From positions 47,608,501 through 47,672,500 of the forward strand of contig NC_081414.1 in assembly GCF_030272615.1 (NCBI RefSeq): 64,000 nucleotides of DNA. Reading direction: 5' to 3'. Shown in pieces: positions 43,001-47,532 of this stretch. The notes under the pieces were generated by a model, which worked only from the letters and a program-made list of their open reading frames with translations, was not told where the DNA came from and did not search any database. The DNA is from Cryptomeria japonica. Taxonomy: Eukaryota; Streptophyta; Pinopsida; Cupressales; Cupressaceae. How positions within the stretch are numbered: position 1 is the stretch's first letter; every line of letters begins with the position of its first letter. The position numbers and the translations under genes were made by a program.

Positions 43001-44543
43001 AGTCACCATAGTGACTTAGTTTTGTGTACTAATATTAGCTATTATTAGTATTTAGAATCTTGAGGAAGTGTCATCTTTCTTTATTGTTGATTACATCCCC
43101 CAAACTCTATGTGAGGAGATGAACCTCTTTGTAATAGACCCTCAAATGTTTTCTAATATATTACCATATTTTAATTTTTTTCCTTAGCATGATTTTCACC
43201 TTTGCATTCAATGCAGTTTCTCCATAAACATTAAATAGTTGCTGCCTTGAATTCAAATCCTCTAAATGGTATAAAATCAAAATTGTCTTTATTCGAGTTT
43301 TTACTAATACAAAATCCCAATGAAAAAAAAATGACTAAATACCAACAAGTTGTAGTTCAATTTAGGGCATCAGATGCATCTTGTTACCAAAATATTACAC
43401 TTGTAACACAAGTTAACTCTCTTACATGCTATGAGAATTGTTCCAAATGAAAGATAAAGTAAAAGAATGAGATGTCACACTTCACTCCAATGTCACAGAT
43501 TTTCCACATGATAGATGCCAAGAGCTATCATAACTGCATGTCCCTGACTCATTGTGAGATTTATCCTCTTCTCTAACTGAAAGACCAAGGACACAAAGAT
43601 GAAGAAGTAATAGTGCGTAACCTCCCTGTGAACTCAATATTGCTCATGAATGAGAGCAGATGTGTAGATTTATATAGTTTCATGCATTTAACATATAGGC
43701 AAGTATTCCTATTGGATTAAACCTTCCATCAACATAAGGCATTTCGCCTACTGATTATGAGACACTAAACACTAACACCTGAGGATTTTAGTTCCCAGCC
43801 ACGGGGGTCTTCTTTTGTTTCTACTACTTTGAAGGCTTCTCCTGCAACTTTTCTATTTAGAATTGTACTTGTTTGAGTTTACATTTTTTAGGTTCATCTT
43901 GTGTTTTGGCTATTCCCACTTTTCTGCTCTTTTTGTGTCATGGCTAGGGCCTTTTTGCCCGAGCCCCTTGCTATTATACCTGCTGTACATTCCAGTCCCT
44001 TTGATTTTATTTTGGTCATTCCTGAACATTAATAGAATTGCTTTCTTCCATTCTTTCTGAATAAACAACCTGCTAACATCATAGGGGTTACAATTAATGA
44101 GCATGAATGAGCATGAATGATATAACAAACTTTGTTAACAATTTTTTAGCCACATTAGTAGCATCAGCAGCATCAATAGCTATCTTTCATCCACAATCTA
44201 CGCATTTATTAATTGTTTCCTTTATAATATTGTGGGTTGCAATTTATAAGTTCTTCCATGGGTGGAAGAAATGCCTGTGGGAAGCCAGATACACGATTAC
44301 TGATGAAGATAATGTTTCCATCCAATGGAAAAAGCGAAAGAGCAGAGGGAAAGATTGCGAAATGAATAACAATGCTACCATCCAAATGACTTACAAGCAA
44401 AGAGTAACAGAAGTGGCATGTTTAGCGAAAAGTGAGAAGTTGATTTTATTGCCACCTTGAGAAACACCCAGTGGAGAAGGTTGGCCAGTGGAAATTCCAA
44501 ATAATCTAACATTGTCAGTGTCAATTGCTTGCGGCATCTCTAC
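922..44543 (-). CDS. ISA3: Isoamylase-type starch debranching enzyme, ISA3-like (partial, 7 exons seen)
   Basis: Plastid debranching enzymes of this family hydrolyse alpha-1,6 linkages in glucans; the ISA3 type trims short branches during starch breakdown. Seven exons on the minus strand join in phase: 44543-44395, 32737-32641, 30742-30506, 30386-30282, 1783-1679, 1334-1200 and 1008-922 (915 bp, 305 codons). Exons 1-3 as seen encode the CBM48-like N-terminal domain ([17 protein letters not shown]). Exon 4 opens the GH13 barrel ([11 protein letters not shown]), and the last exon holds conserved amylase region I (DVVYNH). The reading [13 protein letters not shown] fits ISA3 better than ISA1 by recall of the families. 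All introns are GT-AG. Catalytic regions II-IV and the stop lie beyond position 1. The transit-peptide exon is not firmly identified. No disabling change is seen, so the gene is probably functional despite introns of 28.5 and 11.7 kb. Confidence 0.93.
1200..1334 (-). CDS. ISA3: ISA3 exon f
   Basis: The exon has 45 codons, acceptor GACAG and donor GAG|GTTTGT. It encodes [18 protein letters not shown], a Gly-rich loop and [12 protein letters not shown], the standard stretch before conserved region I. It has no stops and joins exon g in phase 0. Confidence 0.95.
1679..1783 (-). CDS. ISA3: ISA3 exon e
   Basis: The exon has 35 codons after TTGTAG and ends at ATG|GTATTA. It reads [20 protein letters not shown] and continues to NPRDHM. 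It joins exon d in phase across the 28.5 kb intron ([12 protein letters not shown]), which shows that splicing across the nested elements would restore the protein. Confidence 0.95.
2610..4109 (-). mobile_element. hAT-like deletion derivative C1, inserted in the gypsy 5' LTR
   Basis: The 1500 bp unit is flanked by GTAGAC (2604-2609 and 4110-4115). Its ends read CAAAGAAACGGGACTC and, reversed, CAGAGAAACGAGACTC. Both subterminal regions are crowded with GACTCGG/CCGAGTC motifs, as expected of hAT transposase binding zones. The uninterrupted 3' LTR of the host element shows the empty site. A second copy of the family lies at 46761-47349 in the other orientation and shares the 3' coding tail (GSSEP-type end) and flanking noncoding sequence. 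A 17 bp direct repeat (3427-3443 and 3853-3869) brackets 409 bp inside it, perhaps a later insertion or duplication. Confidence 0.85.
3020..3430 (-). pseudogene. Remnant C-terminal coding region of a hAT-type transposase
   Basis: An open frame ends at 3020 with an acidic, Ser-rich tail ([13 protein letters not shown], then [11 protein letters not shown], then KGAGSSEP and stop). The same tail ends the element at 46761-47349, so it is a shared coding remnant and not a chance ORF. The upstream part crosses a G/C-rich repeat and is probably not original coding sequence. No catalytic domain remains. The assignment rests on its position in a hAT-like element; I did not recognise the protein independently. 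Confidence 0.5.
4327..4339 (+). other. Primer binding site of the gypsy element
   Basis: TGGCACCGTTGCC lies three bases after the 5' LTR. It resembles the TGGCGCCGTTGCC site common in Athila/Tat elements, usually assigned to a tRNA-Asp primer, with one base changed. Confidence 0.75.
4391..4874 (+). pseudogene. gypsy gag, 5' fragment
   Basis: The ATG at 4391 opens a frame starting [11 protein letters not shown], followed by acidic residues and a Gln/Arg-rich helical stretch ([18 protein letters not shown]). In-frame stops occur after about 40 codons and again further on. The gene is cut at 4874 by unit B1 and resumes at 19659 after the repeated CACAT. It is non-functional. Confidence 0.8.
6084..8504 (-). 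pseudogene. B1 large ORF, C-terminal two thirds (broken)
   Basis: Open pieces at 8532-8170, 8167-7949, 7924-7316, 7246-6923 and 6908-6084 continue the gene cut at 15950-17017; the first piece crosses into B2, and only its part below 8505 belongs to B1. [12 protein letters not shown] matches [12 protein letters not shown] of the intact B2 protein. A charged Ser/Glu/Lys linker follows, then the block [10 protein letters not shown] ([10 protein letters not shown] in B2), then a long helical C-terminal region. At least four stops or frame changes interrupt it. The function is unknown; the match to B2 shows it was once one protein of about 1000 residues. Confidence 0.8.
8505..9721 (-). other. B2 3' noncoding part
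   Basis: This 1.2 kb AT-rich stretch lies between the ORF stop and the element end. Its outer 80 bases share blocks with the outer end of B1 (TGTTGACGTGT and TCCTCTCTTGA). No gene was seen in it. The equivalent part of B1 (4875-6083) has the same length. Confidence 0.6.
9722..12802 (-). CDS. Large uncharacterised protein of unit B2 (intact)
   Basis: The 1026-codon frame starts at MKCCVG; a second Met at residue 7 (MATPKAG) is an equally likely start. I do not recognise the function. Residues about 35-470 look globular, with [33 protein letters not shown] and [14 protein letters not shown], all matched in the B1 copy. Residues about 550-700 are low-complexity and charged (Lys/Glu/Ser/Gly), suggesting a nuclear or nucleic-acid role only weakly. 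Residues about 770-810 form a predicted coiled coil, followed by a helical C-terminus. There is no zinc finger, DDE triad or YxDD motif. It may belong with plant-mobile-domain-like proteins carried by retroelements, which needs a profile search. The lack of stops next to the decayed B1 copy implies recent insertion or selection. Confidence 0.8.
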   Translation of the reverse strand: MKCCVGMATPKAGASTSRPALMKEDQKAEEVETKIVSKWSNIGDTNLGNFSTKKFREVPYIGKPSPVARRIIESGIIKAAGFPPAVQCHELMIECARHYDPQSRTIVSNEGNTLAYLSEEAISEAFHLPEHRDMIYKSIEGARSMYEDDPDACLSIINKNWLLKSRPRLSKIPNTPHRIDFQEYRDLITMLNRVTGAPHAFYFEKWMFYFIQVIVQGKGTIHWARMISHCLDVQLRRLKATKSFHMSSYVIYALIRSFEYAGLPHRGVIGRGPSEVRACDSYAYLHHPPGSNYKLVNDTFTMNITRMLQGGIHNRLSQDAQDLIKRYGAWFIQFPKFTYIRVHGCPSPPYMLPRYPTDRIVLLEVTRQLAGYAKAFRHRHGNGVPVPIILGNSVEVCPNALAMDDAEKELALYSFSSFALRESFDPHGHLEETVGRKFMHEYQIEDFMMNLLDDLEVKRKMHSRLPLDFIRKCRIYRVADQAQDSGRHIQSSYDRESKSIRLDWNEPEVVDLDALMDPVLSCTRRWVDVQHQKLREQGIAMTFTLEEKPAEGGASVSEGNPNPRNSGEGNLRCASEGNLHPRGSKRKERSEKKESSKRKQGANRDRSSGTSSRPEMRTLQVEESMESMVQNDRQEEGQAPQGSPNGSLQDYGLDEDREGNEITSPPREEEVVHKEIQVQETRSAIPDWLKERLTKVIVIEDEDNAIDLESLVGRSHEVTEKRKATKMSKMIRDETGSRKLQIATPAVDKYEGEILAEEYDIQTFELGPSTAEQTLDDATDSFEALKDKLREEMEKNRKLEREVDAWRTYFSHLNEPLGRQDPVRSPVQALPLQSINEAERFRNMVQRTSTWMDKSHTVAVEFVTRMMKIIHQAIQVLEIIHNLMIIVAAFAHTKDVIIPVLKVIRHTSRKVLAQEKIMDGGPHSLLQWSTLLHMKSVFFEDISTRCSQVEEVINPIQDKVFEVLRTILDRRIEVETDVDMQELEDRIKVIFCKDANVTDEQYDQMFATMLLIERTRNLNLHGTQLF
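12803..15883 (-). other. B2 leader
   Basis: The 3.1 kb before the ORF starts (in minus-strand order) with the element end and a CCCCATTTTAAATGGGG inverted repeat (15845-15861). The hairpin array at 13679-15436 follows, then a very AT-rich stretch (about 13370-13600) of AATTAATAATTAAT type before the ORF. No gene was recognised in it. Confidence 0.7.
13679..15436 (-). repeat. Array of about 12 palindromic repeats, period near 170 bp
   Basis: A core of about 33 bases reads TCGCCCTGGTCCCT, three to five loop bases, then AGGGACAGGAGCGA; the arms are near-perfect inverted repeats. Copies start near 13679, 13846, 14013, 14179, 14355, 14520, 14697, 14862, 15029, 15071, 15238 and 15406. Spacing is 165-176 except for one 42 bp gap. 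Sequence between cores is only loosely similar, so the palindrome is what is conserved. Confidence 0.92.
15950..17017 (-). pseudogene. B1 large ORF, N-terminal third (broken)
   Basis: Frames at 17017-16310 and 16282-15950 match the first third of the B2 protein: [38 protein letters not shown] and [12 protein letters not shown]. Stops fall after FDWA and after GAWFI; the latter replaces the Gln kept in B2. Coding resumes after the stop to LPRY at 15889, where B2 interrupts, and continues at 8499. Confidence 0.82.
17018..19653 (-). other. B1 leader with TCGGACC/GGTCCGA array
   Basis: This 2.6 kb region precedes the B1 gene on the minus strand. From about 18250 to 19080 it alternates TTTCGGACC and GGGTCCGAAA motifs roughly every 30-90 bp, with CCCCAGGGTCCGAAA blocks recurring near 18590, 18786 and 18879. 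No gene was recognised. It takes the place of the hairpin array of B2 but has a different sequence. Confidence 0.75.
19659..21050 (+). pseudogene. gypsy gag, 3' part with four zinc knuckles
   Basis: After B1 the gag frame continues with a retrotransposon-gag domain ([19 protein letters not shown], then [10 protein letters not shown]), then an acidic Lys-rich linker. CCHC knuckles are [28 protein letters not shown], a third broken by a stop (C-stop-RC...GHFARNC) and [14 protein letters not shown]. Gag packages element RNA through such knuckles. Stops after KLP, ATLR and QPMV, and inside knuckle three, disable it. Confidence 0.88.
21096..21920 (+). CDS. gypsy protease region
   Basis: The 274-codon frame holds a retropepsin-like domain: [16 protein letters not shown] carries the catalytic Asp in the DGG form seen in Athila/Tat-type elements, and ALLGRGWL is the second hallmark. 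It would cleave the Gag-Pol polyprotein. The N-terminal half (helical, Gln/Lys-rich) links it to gag, and an acidic tail ([13 protein letters not shown]) follows. It is open throughout but belongs to a broken pol. Confidence 0.82.
   Translation: MSEEQRKTVSNKLTNTIRAAYEATIMKQLLQTIVPVRVADLLQTLPQLRIAITQVDNQITLEGTKMEEKTSGDKEEVEERNYSKEAADPMLMTVGVGRTPAVVEMEIMGYKLTNTIVDGGSAVNVLAEETWKALGKPTLWPTTFHLVGANQHGIKPIGTLMGQKVTIGTQQFFLDFMVISLERKGYDALLGRGWLIMAKADHNWKKNTLSIESDGKKYIIDLRNQVVSQEVASDSGSEKDTPEEDGEMEPDEEGVLCLGNCSEDETSSINGLLH
21924..22931 (+). pseudogene. gypsy reverse transcriptase
   Basis: The frame runs from an acidic linker through the RT fingers and palm: [41 protein letters not shown] and FLDDWSIYS. 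The last is the catalytic box, with the usual Y/F-x-DD aspartates present. A stop after VRKHP (22319, a likely CAG to TAG change) and a frameshift near 22905 interrupt it. The RT thumb continues in the next frame. Confidence 0.9.
22897..23523 (+). pseudogene. gypsy RT thumb and RNase H
   Basis: [16 protein letters not shown] marks the RT connection. [30 protein letters not shown] and [11 protein letters not shown] mark RNase H, with Asp, Glu and Asp active-site residues present. RNase H removes the RNA template during reverse transcription. A frame change near 23490-23520 separates it from integrase. Confidence 0.9.
23489..24908 (+). pseudogene. gypsy integrase
   Basis: The HHCC finger is visible (HEGLVGGH, then CDTC), then the catalytic core: Asp in WGLDFVGPL, Asp in TSDRGVHF, and Glu in NGQAES in a shifted frame. 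The order of integrase after RNase H defines Ty3/gypsy. [18 protein letters not shown] and the C-terminal [11 protein letters not shown] follow. A stop at 23756-23758 and a frameshift near 24250-24290 disable it. The C-terminal part continues to about 24908. Confidence 0.9.
24909..25935 (+). repeat. Lys-rich tail and GTACGC minisatellite between integrase and the extra ORF
   Basis: From about 24960 the sequence is A-rich and codes for Lys-rich residues. From about 25300 to 25850 GTACGC, GCGTACAC and GCACTAGC motifs recur; two near-identical units of about 68 bp start near 25452 and 25520, and further copies are more diverged. Most of the array reads as Arg/Gly/Val-rich repeats in one frame, with a stop near 25504. 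Confidence 0.75.
26043..27305 (+). pseudogene. Extra ORF of the gypsy element, after integrase
   Basis: The ATG at 26043 opens [15 protein letters not shown]; a stop at 26283-26285 follows AVVHGY, and the frame continues from 26286 to 27305. The protein has a globular half ([33 protein letters not shown]), an acidic Ser-rich linker ([12 protein letters not shown]) and a long coiled coil (residues about 240-310 after the stop). Athila/Tat elements often carry an extra sense or antisense ORF in this place; the function is unknown. The layout of globular head, charged linker and coiled coil resembles the B2 protein, but I see no clear sequence match. Confidence 0.75.
27344..27373 (+). other. Polypurine tract of the gypsy element
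   Basis: A T9 run and an uninterrupted run of about 12 G then TGA lie directly before the 3' LTR. A purine tract here primes plus-strand synthesis. The pure G run is unusual. Confidence 0.7.
27374..27710 (+). repeat. 3' LTR of the gypsy element
   Basis: This 337 bp LTR starts TGTAAGCC and ends ACTAACA. It matches the two halves of the 5' LTR and gives the uninterrupted sequence at the C1 site (TATGTAGACTTGTAG). It is followed by the TCCAT duplication. Confidence 0.94.
27716..30281. other. ISA3 intron remainder with an LTR-like fragment and a tandem duplication
   Basis: No gene was seen. A stretch near 28975-29210 has the look of an LTR promoter region (CGGCGGTTGACACCC, GCTATATAG, a run of T-rich sequence), but no matching end or duplication was found. 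A 254 bp tandem duplication lies at 29418-29925. Confidence 0.5.
29418..29925. repeat. Tandem duplication, unit about 254 bp
   Basis: Copy one begins GAAGCAAAGGTGTTGAG near 29418 and copy two GAAAGCAAAGGTGTTGGG near 29672. They share GAGAGACTACAAAGATCA and CATCAAATTGGTGCATATTA, with scattered substitutions and small indels, so the duplication is not recent. Confidence 0.88.
30282..30386 (-). CDS. ISA3: ISA3 exon d
   Basis: The exon has exactly 35 codons, acceptor AAACAG and donor AAG|GTGAAA. It encodes [15 protein letters not shown] and [10 protein letters not shown], the first strand of the GH13 barrel. It is followed by a 28,498 bp intron, nearly all of which is one nested gypsy insertion. 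Confidence 0.95.
30506..30742 (-). CDS. ISA3: ISA3 exon c
   Basis: The exon has 79 codons, phase 0 at both ends, acceptor TTCAG and donor GAG|GTGTGT. It encodes the end of the CBM48 domain and the linker to the barrel. Recognisable blocks are [21 protein letters not shown] and [13 protein letters not shown], all strongly conserved in plant isoamylases. Confidence 0.95.
30743..32640. other. ISA3 intron, no other gene seen
   Basis: This AT-rich intron sequence has a short direct repeat near 31855-31930 (CACATCAA.ACAATATTTCACATTATAATAAT, two copies). No exon or recognisable element was found. Confidence 0.6.
32641..32737 (-). CDS. ISA3: ISA3 exon b
   Basis: The acceptor is TTCATAG and the donor GAG|GTATGC. 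One base completes the split Leu codon, and 32 codons follow ([11 protein letters not shown] ... GDRWHVCIE). An alternative AG seven bases downstream would break the phase, which decides the start. WHVCIE continues directly into NLPL of the next exon, as in the family. Confidence 0.92.
32827..34076. repeat. Recent 625 bp tandem duplication
   Basis: Copies are 32827-33451 and 33452-34076, nearly identical; single-base differences are visible, for example ATTTCCATAA versus ATTTCTATAA. Each copy ends with TAGCC plus the first 25 bases of the adjacent LTR (TGTAATGTCCCC), so the duplication happened after that LTR had inserted. It lies in the ISA3 intron 89 bp from exon b. Confidence 0.96.
34047..35135 (-). 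mobile_element. Solo LTR, TGTAATGTCCCC family
   Basis: The unit 34052-35130 (1079 bp) has a perfect 12 bp terminal inverted repeat (TGTAATGTCCCC ... GGGGACATTACA) and TAGCC duplications at 34047-34051 and 35131-35135. It is related to 36433-37512 in the opposite orientation. No internal gag or pol is present. Confidence 0.9.
35653..36403 (+). mobile_element. Solo LTR of another family, with AGCGAAT repeats
   Basis: The unit 35658-36398 (741 bp) starts TGTTGATGTTTG, ends AAAATAACA, and is flanked by GCTAG (35653-35657 and 36399-36403). CACATAAATAAAGGAG near 35865 is a promoter candidate. From about 35945 to 36140 the motif AGCGAAT recurs seven or eight times, often as GATCAGCGAAT. No coding region is present. 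Confidence 0.88.
36428..37517 (+). mobile_element. Solo LTR, TGTNATGTCCCC family, plus orientation
   Basis: The unit 36433-37512 (1080 bp) starts TGTTATGTCCCC, ends GGGGACATTACA, and is flanked by GTCTA (36428-36432 and 37513-37517). A TATAAAAGGGAG box near 36621 suggests the transcription direction. The second half is the same sequence as the LTR fragment at 52749-53503. Confidence 0.92.
37532..38144. mobile_element. Short hAT-type element C3 (GGTTCGG family)
   Basis: The unit 37540-38136 (about 597 bp) has ends ACTAAGTTACCGGTTC and, reversed, TCAAATACCGGTTC, flanked by GTTTTATA and GTTTTTTA (7 of 8 bases match). Subterminal GGTTCGG and GAACC-type motifs resemble those of the hAT element at 57297-60721. 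It has no transposase, so it is non-autonomous. Confidence 0.72.
38145..38901. other. Intron sequence with a degenerate tandem pair
   Basis: Two diverged copies of about 150 bp (roughly 38286-38441 and 38442-38590) share AATGAAGGTCT..ATGGTTT and a TTTTTGGCTTT run. No gene was seen. Confidence 0.5.
38902..40598 (+). pseudogene. Decayed Ty1/copia fragment with internal deletion
   Basis: TGTAATGTCCCC at 38902 looks like an LTR start, but no matching end was found. From about 39796 copia pol is readable: the GLYRLV block and [12 protein letters not shown] before integrase, then the integrase core ([14 protein letters not shown]). At about 40306 it jumps directly to the end of RT ([28 protein letters not shown]). 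Several stops interrupt it. The missing part between integrase and the RT YVDD box is about 1.4 kb, judged from the copy at 50526-52320. Confidence 0.8.
40599..44394. other. ISA3 intron with one MITE, otherwise no gene seen
   Basis: This AT-rich sequence holds only short unsupported ORFs. A 130 bp hAT-type MITE lies at 42142-42271. The open frame at 44107-44460 is opposite ISA3 exon a and is not taken as a gene. Confidence 0.6.
42134..42279. mobile_element. hAT-type MITE, 130 bp
   Basis: The element 42142-42271 has inverted ends CAGTGTTCCACG and CGTGGAACATTG and a perfect 8 bp duplication TTAAAAAC (42134-42141 and 42272-42279). The interior is C-rich with repeated CCCC runs. An 8 bp duplication is the hAT signature. 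Confidence 0.88.
44395..44543 (-). CDS. ISA3: ISA3 exon a (CBM48 start)
   Basis: The exon begins after an AATGTGCAG acceptor and ends at CTT|GTAAGT. It encodes 49 codons plus two bases, from VEMPQAID through [12 protein letters not shown] to SVTLC. The leftover TT pairs with the first G of the next exon to give Leu. It is the first recognised exon; at least one 5' exon must precede it. Confidence 0.92.
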
Positions 44544-45834
44544 CTGCACATTAAAAGTGCCAACATTCAACCTACTTAAAACCAATATGAAGATTAATAT
44601 TCGGTAAAAAATAAAAGTATACCCTACTTTAAAAAAAATCTTTGTACATTTCAAAAAGCAAATTCAAATTCCACATTTTTTTAATATAAGATTGCATGCA
44701 ATGGAGAAATAGAATAAAGAAGGAAAAGCATCTAACAAAGGAACAAGAAAATGAAAATCTACAAGAAACAATATTATGAGTATATGTGGTGGAAACCTAT
44801 CTATACCAGAATCATTATTTATCCTTGATATGACACACAAACTATAGAATAGTGGAACAGGAATCCAGATGAATATTATTTTGAGAGGCAAATTTAAATG
44901 ACAGATAACATGCATTTCCAGCTGTTCAAGAAGCTGCTGTGTCTTGACCAGATCTTGCATATGTAAAATGTTTTATTCAATACATGGCAAAAGCTCATGC
45001 CTACTTTAGTGTCCAAACACATATATGATAGCATGACTATATCAAAAAGTACCCTTATAGGTGGAGAAGACCTATCAAAGGGTCAAACAACCATGATAAG
45101 GACAAGAATGTTGCATAATTGCAAAATGCATTTCAGACCCTGAGATAAAAATTGCAAATCAATAGGGGTTCAGACTGAGTCCCAATCTACATGTTAGAAC
45201 TTGCATTGCAAACCCTGAAGTCCTAGACTTAATAGAAACTCGGACATTTTGTCTCAACCTACATACTAAAGATTGCATTTCAAACCCCGAAGTCCACGTT
45301 TGATGGCAGTAATAGTTCAATCTTCAAGTGGCATTTTGCATGTTGCAATTTGCACTTTAGACTCCAAAGTCCAAGTTTCAACTCTATCAGGTTCTAACTT
45401 GCAGATATCTTTTGCAAAGCTATAAATTTGCAATCGAGCTCTAAGGTCTTAAAGGTAAGTTCACTAGAGGTCGGAGTTTGGAGTTCAGTGTGGAAATCTG
45501 CCTTTGCATTTTTTAAATTTGTAATACAGACTCCAAATTCCAAGCTTATGTAGATCATACTCTGAAGGCCGAGAATGTGAATATAACCTACAAGTCCGAG
45601 TTAGTGTAAAAAAGAATTCAGCCACCAAAGTTCAAGCTTTGCATGTCAGACACCAAAGTCCATGTTGTGCATATTAGGGCCTAAAGCCCACACTAGTGCA
45701 AATTTATTCCTATCTCTTGATCCCAAGATGCAAGGAAAGTGGCATGGTAAGCATAGTGCACAGGTTTGCAAGTTGACTTAGGAACCCTAATTGTCCACCA
45801 AATCTCATTGCTCAAGTTACTCATAGTGACTTTG
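44544..45834. other. Upstream intron or flank with degenerate CCAAAGTCC repeats
   Basis: No exon was recognised. From about 45118 to 45680 a motif of the form GCATTTCAAACCCCGAAGTCC recurs with much variation about every 70-80 bp. Confidence 0.5.
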
Positions 45835-46231
45835 TGTCATGTCCCTTCTCTAGCCACTGTTATTTTTTCTCCTAATAAGGCTTAAGTATGTTTCTTCTCC
45901 ATACTTAGCCAATTTTCTGAGTTAGAGAAGTCTTTTGATTCAATAAGTGGTGGGGTACGGTTCACTTAAGTGGCTTCCTGATTTTCAGTCATGGCTTTAT
46001 TAGAATATTTAATTCTATGTTAGTCACCTATTTTTAGTTCCTTGGTTAATGGTCATTTACTTTTTTTATGTAATTAGCGTTTAAGCTTAATTTAGCGTTT
46101 AGCTCTTTAGTCTTTTACTTTAACGTTATGTTCTAATTATAGAACATCGTCTTGTAACCTCTTTATATAAGTGTGTATATCGTTCAATGTAATCATCCAA
46201 TTATTGAATCATTAATTCAATTTATTTTTCA
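45835..46231 (+). repeat. Probable 5' LTR of a Ty1/copia element
   Basis: It starts TGTCATGTCCC and ends TTTTCA directly before the primer binding site. CTTTATATAAG near 46162 is a TATA candidate. The start is chosen by resemblance to other TGTNATGTCCC ends; no 3' LTR survives to confirm it. Confidence 0.6.
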
Positions 46232-46247
46232 TGGTATCAGAGCATGG
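46232..46247 (+). other. Primer binding site of the copia element
   Basis: TGGTATCAGAGCATGG directly follows the LTR end. It is the initiator-methionine tRNA complement typical of plant Ty1/copia elements. Confidence 0.92.
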
Positions 46248-47532
46248 AAATTAAAAATTTCGAAAGTTTTTGTTATTTAAATTTTTCGAAGTTTTTATTG
46301 AAGAGATTTTTTTTAAACTGTTTTTTTTTTTTTTTGTAGGTTCTTTTTCTCTTCCTGGGTGGATTTTTTTTTTTGCAGGTTGAAAATTTTCCTAGGGTTT
46401 TTGCAATTTTTGACTAGGGTTTTGACCCTTCAGTTCAAGTCAAAATTTTATTCTGGTTGCAGATTCTTGGTGGGTTTTTCGAGACCTCAACTAGGTCGTC
46501 GTCATATTTTTCTGGGTGCATCATTTTTTGTGCCTCAATTTTTGAGTTGTTGGATCTGCATTCTGTTTTCATATTCTTGGTGGGTTTTTCGAGAGCTTTT
46601 CTGGGTTGGTCTCATATTTTTATGGGTGTCTCATTTTCCGTGTCTCGAATTTTGTGCCAGCGAATTTGCCTTGGAATTTAAAAACAGTTCGCAATTTCTA
46701 TTAATTTTGTGGACGTCGGGGATTTTGTTGTCTTCTAGGCACCCTTTATGCTGTTTTAAGGAGAGTTTTGTGACTCGCCATGACTCGCCAAAACTCAGCG
46801 AGTCACGGGCCGAGTGACCCTCGACGAATCCTGGGTGGCTCGAACCCGGACTCGGCGAGTCATGGCGAGTTTTGGCGAGTCATGGCCAAGTCATGGCAAG
46901 TCATGGATTAGACGCCTTTGTAGGAAGGACCCAAGCTCCTCTGAGCCATAGACTTGTAGTTGTTTTACTTTTGATATATGTGTGGAACTGGAACATTTGA
47001 ATTTTGATGTCATGGATTTCATATTCCATGAGTTTTGTAATATTTTTACATTTGACACTATTTATATATATATGGTTATTGGTTGCTATTTCCTTCAAAT
47101 ACAATTTGCGTTTATACTAATGTGATCGATGTATACTTGTGTATGTGATCAAATTAACTTCTATTTGATGATGTTATTGTGTATTTAAGGTTTGTTTAAT
47201 AAAGGGTGCATGAAACAAGTTTTAAATCCTTAAAAATCGCTAAATTTCTTGGGTTTTTCACTTTGCCGAGTCTTGGCCGATCCGAGTCCCGAGTCCCGAG
47301 TCGAGTCACCCTTGCCAAGTCTGGGCCGAGTCTGAGTCCGGTTTCTATGGTTTTAAGTTTGCAAAAAATTTTAATTTATGGGTTTCTTCCAAACCTCAAA
47401 ATTCGTGCCAGAATTCTCCTATAGGGTTTCAATTTTTTCAGCAGCTGCTTCTATTCTGATTTTTTTTTTTAAATCAGATTCTTTTGTCTCTTGCTTTCAC
47501 TCCGTTGACCTCGATCGACCTCGATTTCCGTG
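46248..47532 (+). other. copia leader, with an inserted hAT-like element
   Basis: This T-rich untranslated leader lies between the primer site and gag. Two diverged copies of about 110 bp share TTCTTGGTGGGTTTTTCGAGA (near 46465 and 46573). The hAT-like element C2 interrupts it at 46761-47349. Confidence 0.7.
46753..47357 (+). mobile_element. hAT-like deletion derivative C2
   Basis: The unit 46761-47349 (589 bp) has a perfect 8 bp duplication GTTTTAAG (46753-46760 and 47350-47357). The right end, reversed, reads CATAGAAACCGGACTC, matching C1 at 2610; the left end is more diverged. Subterminal GAGTC/GACTC motifs are dense. It keeps the 3' end of the C1 coding tail (stop near 46949) and the AT-rich sequence after it. 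Confidence 0.85.

Noticed and set aside
44107-44460. Plus-strand frame across ISA3 exon a
   Set aside because: It lies opposite a confirmed exon and has no domain.
46359-46817. 152-codon frame in the copia leader
   Set aside because: It is T-rich leader sequence read as Phe/Leu/Ser, and it runs into the inserted hAT-like element C2, so it cannot be an original gene.
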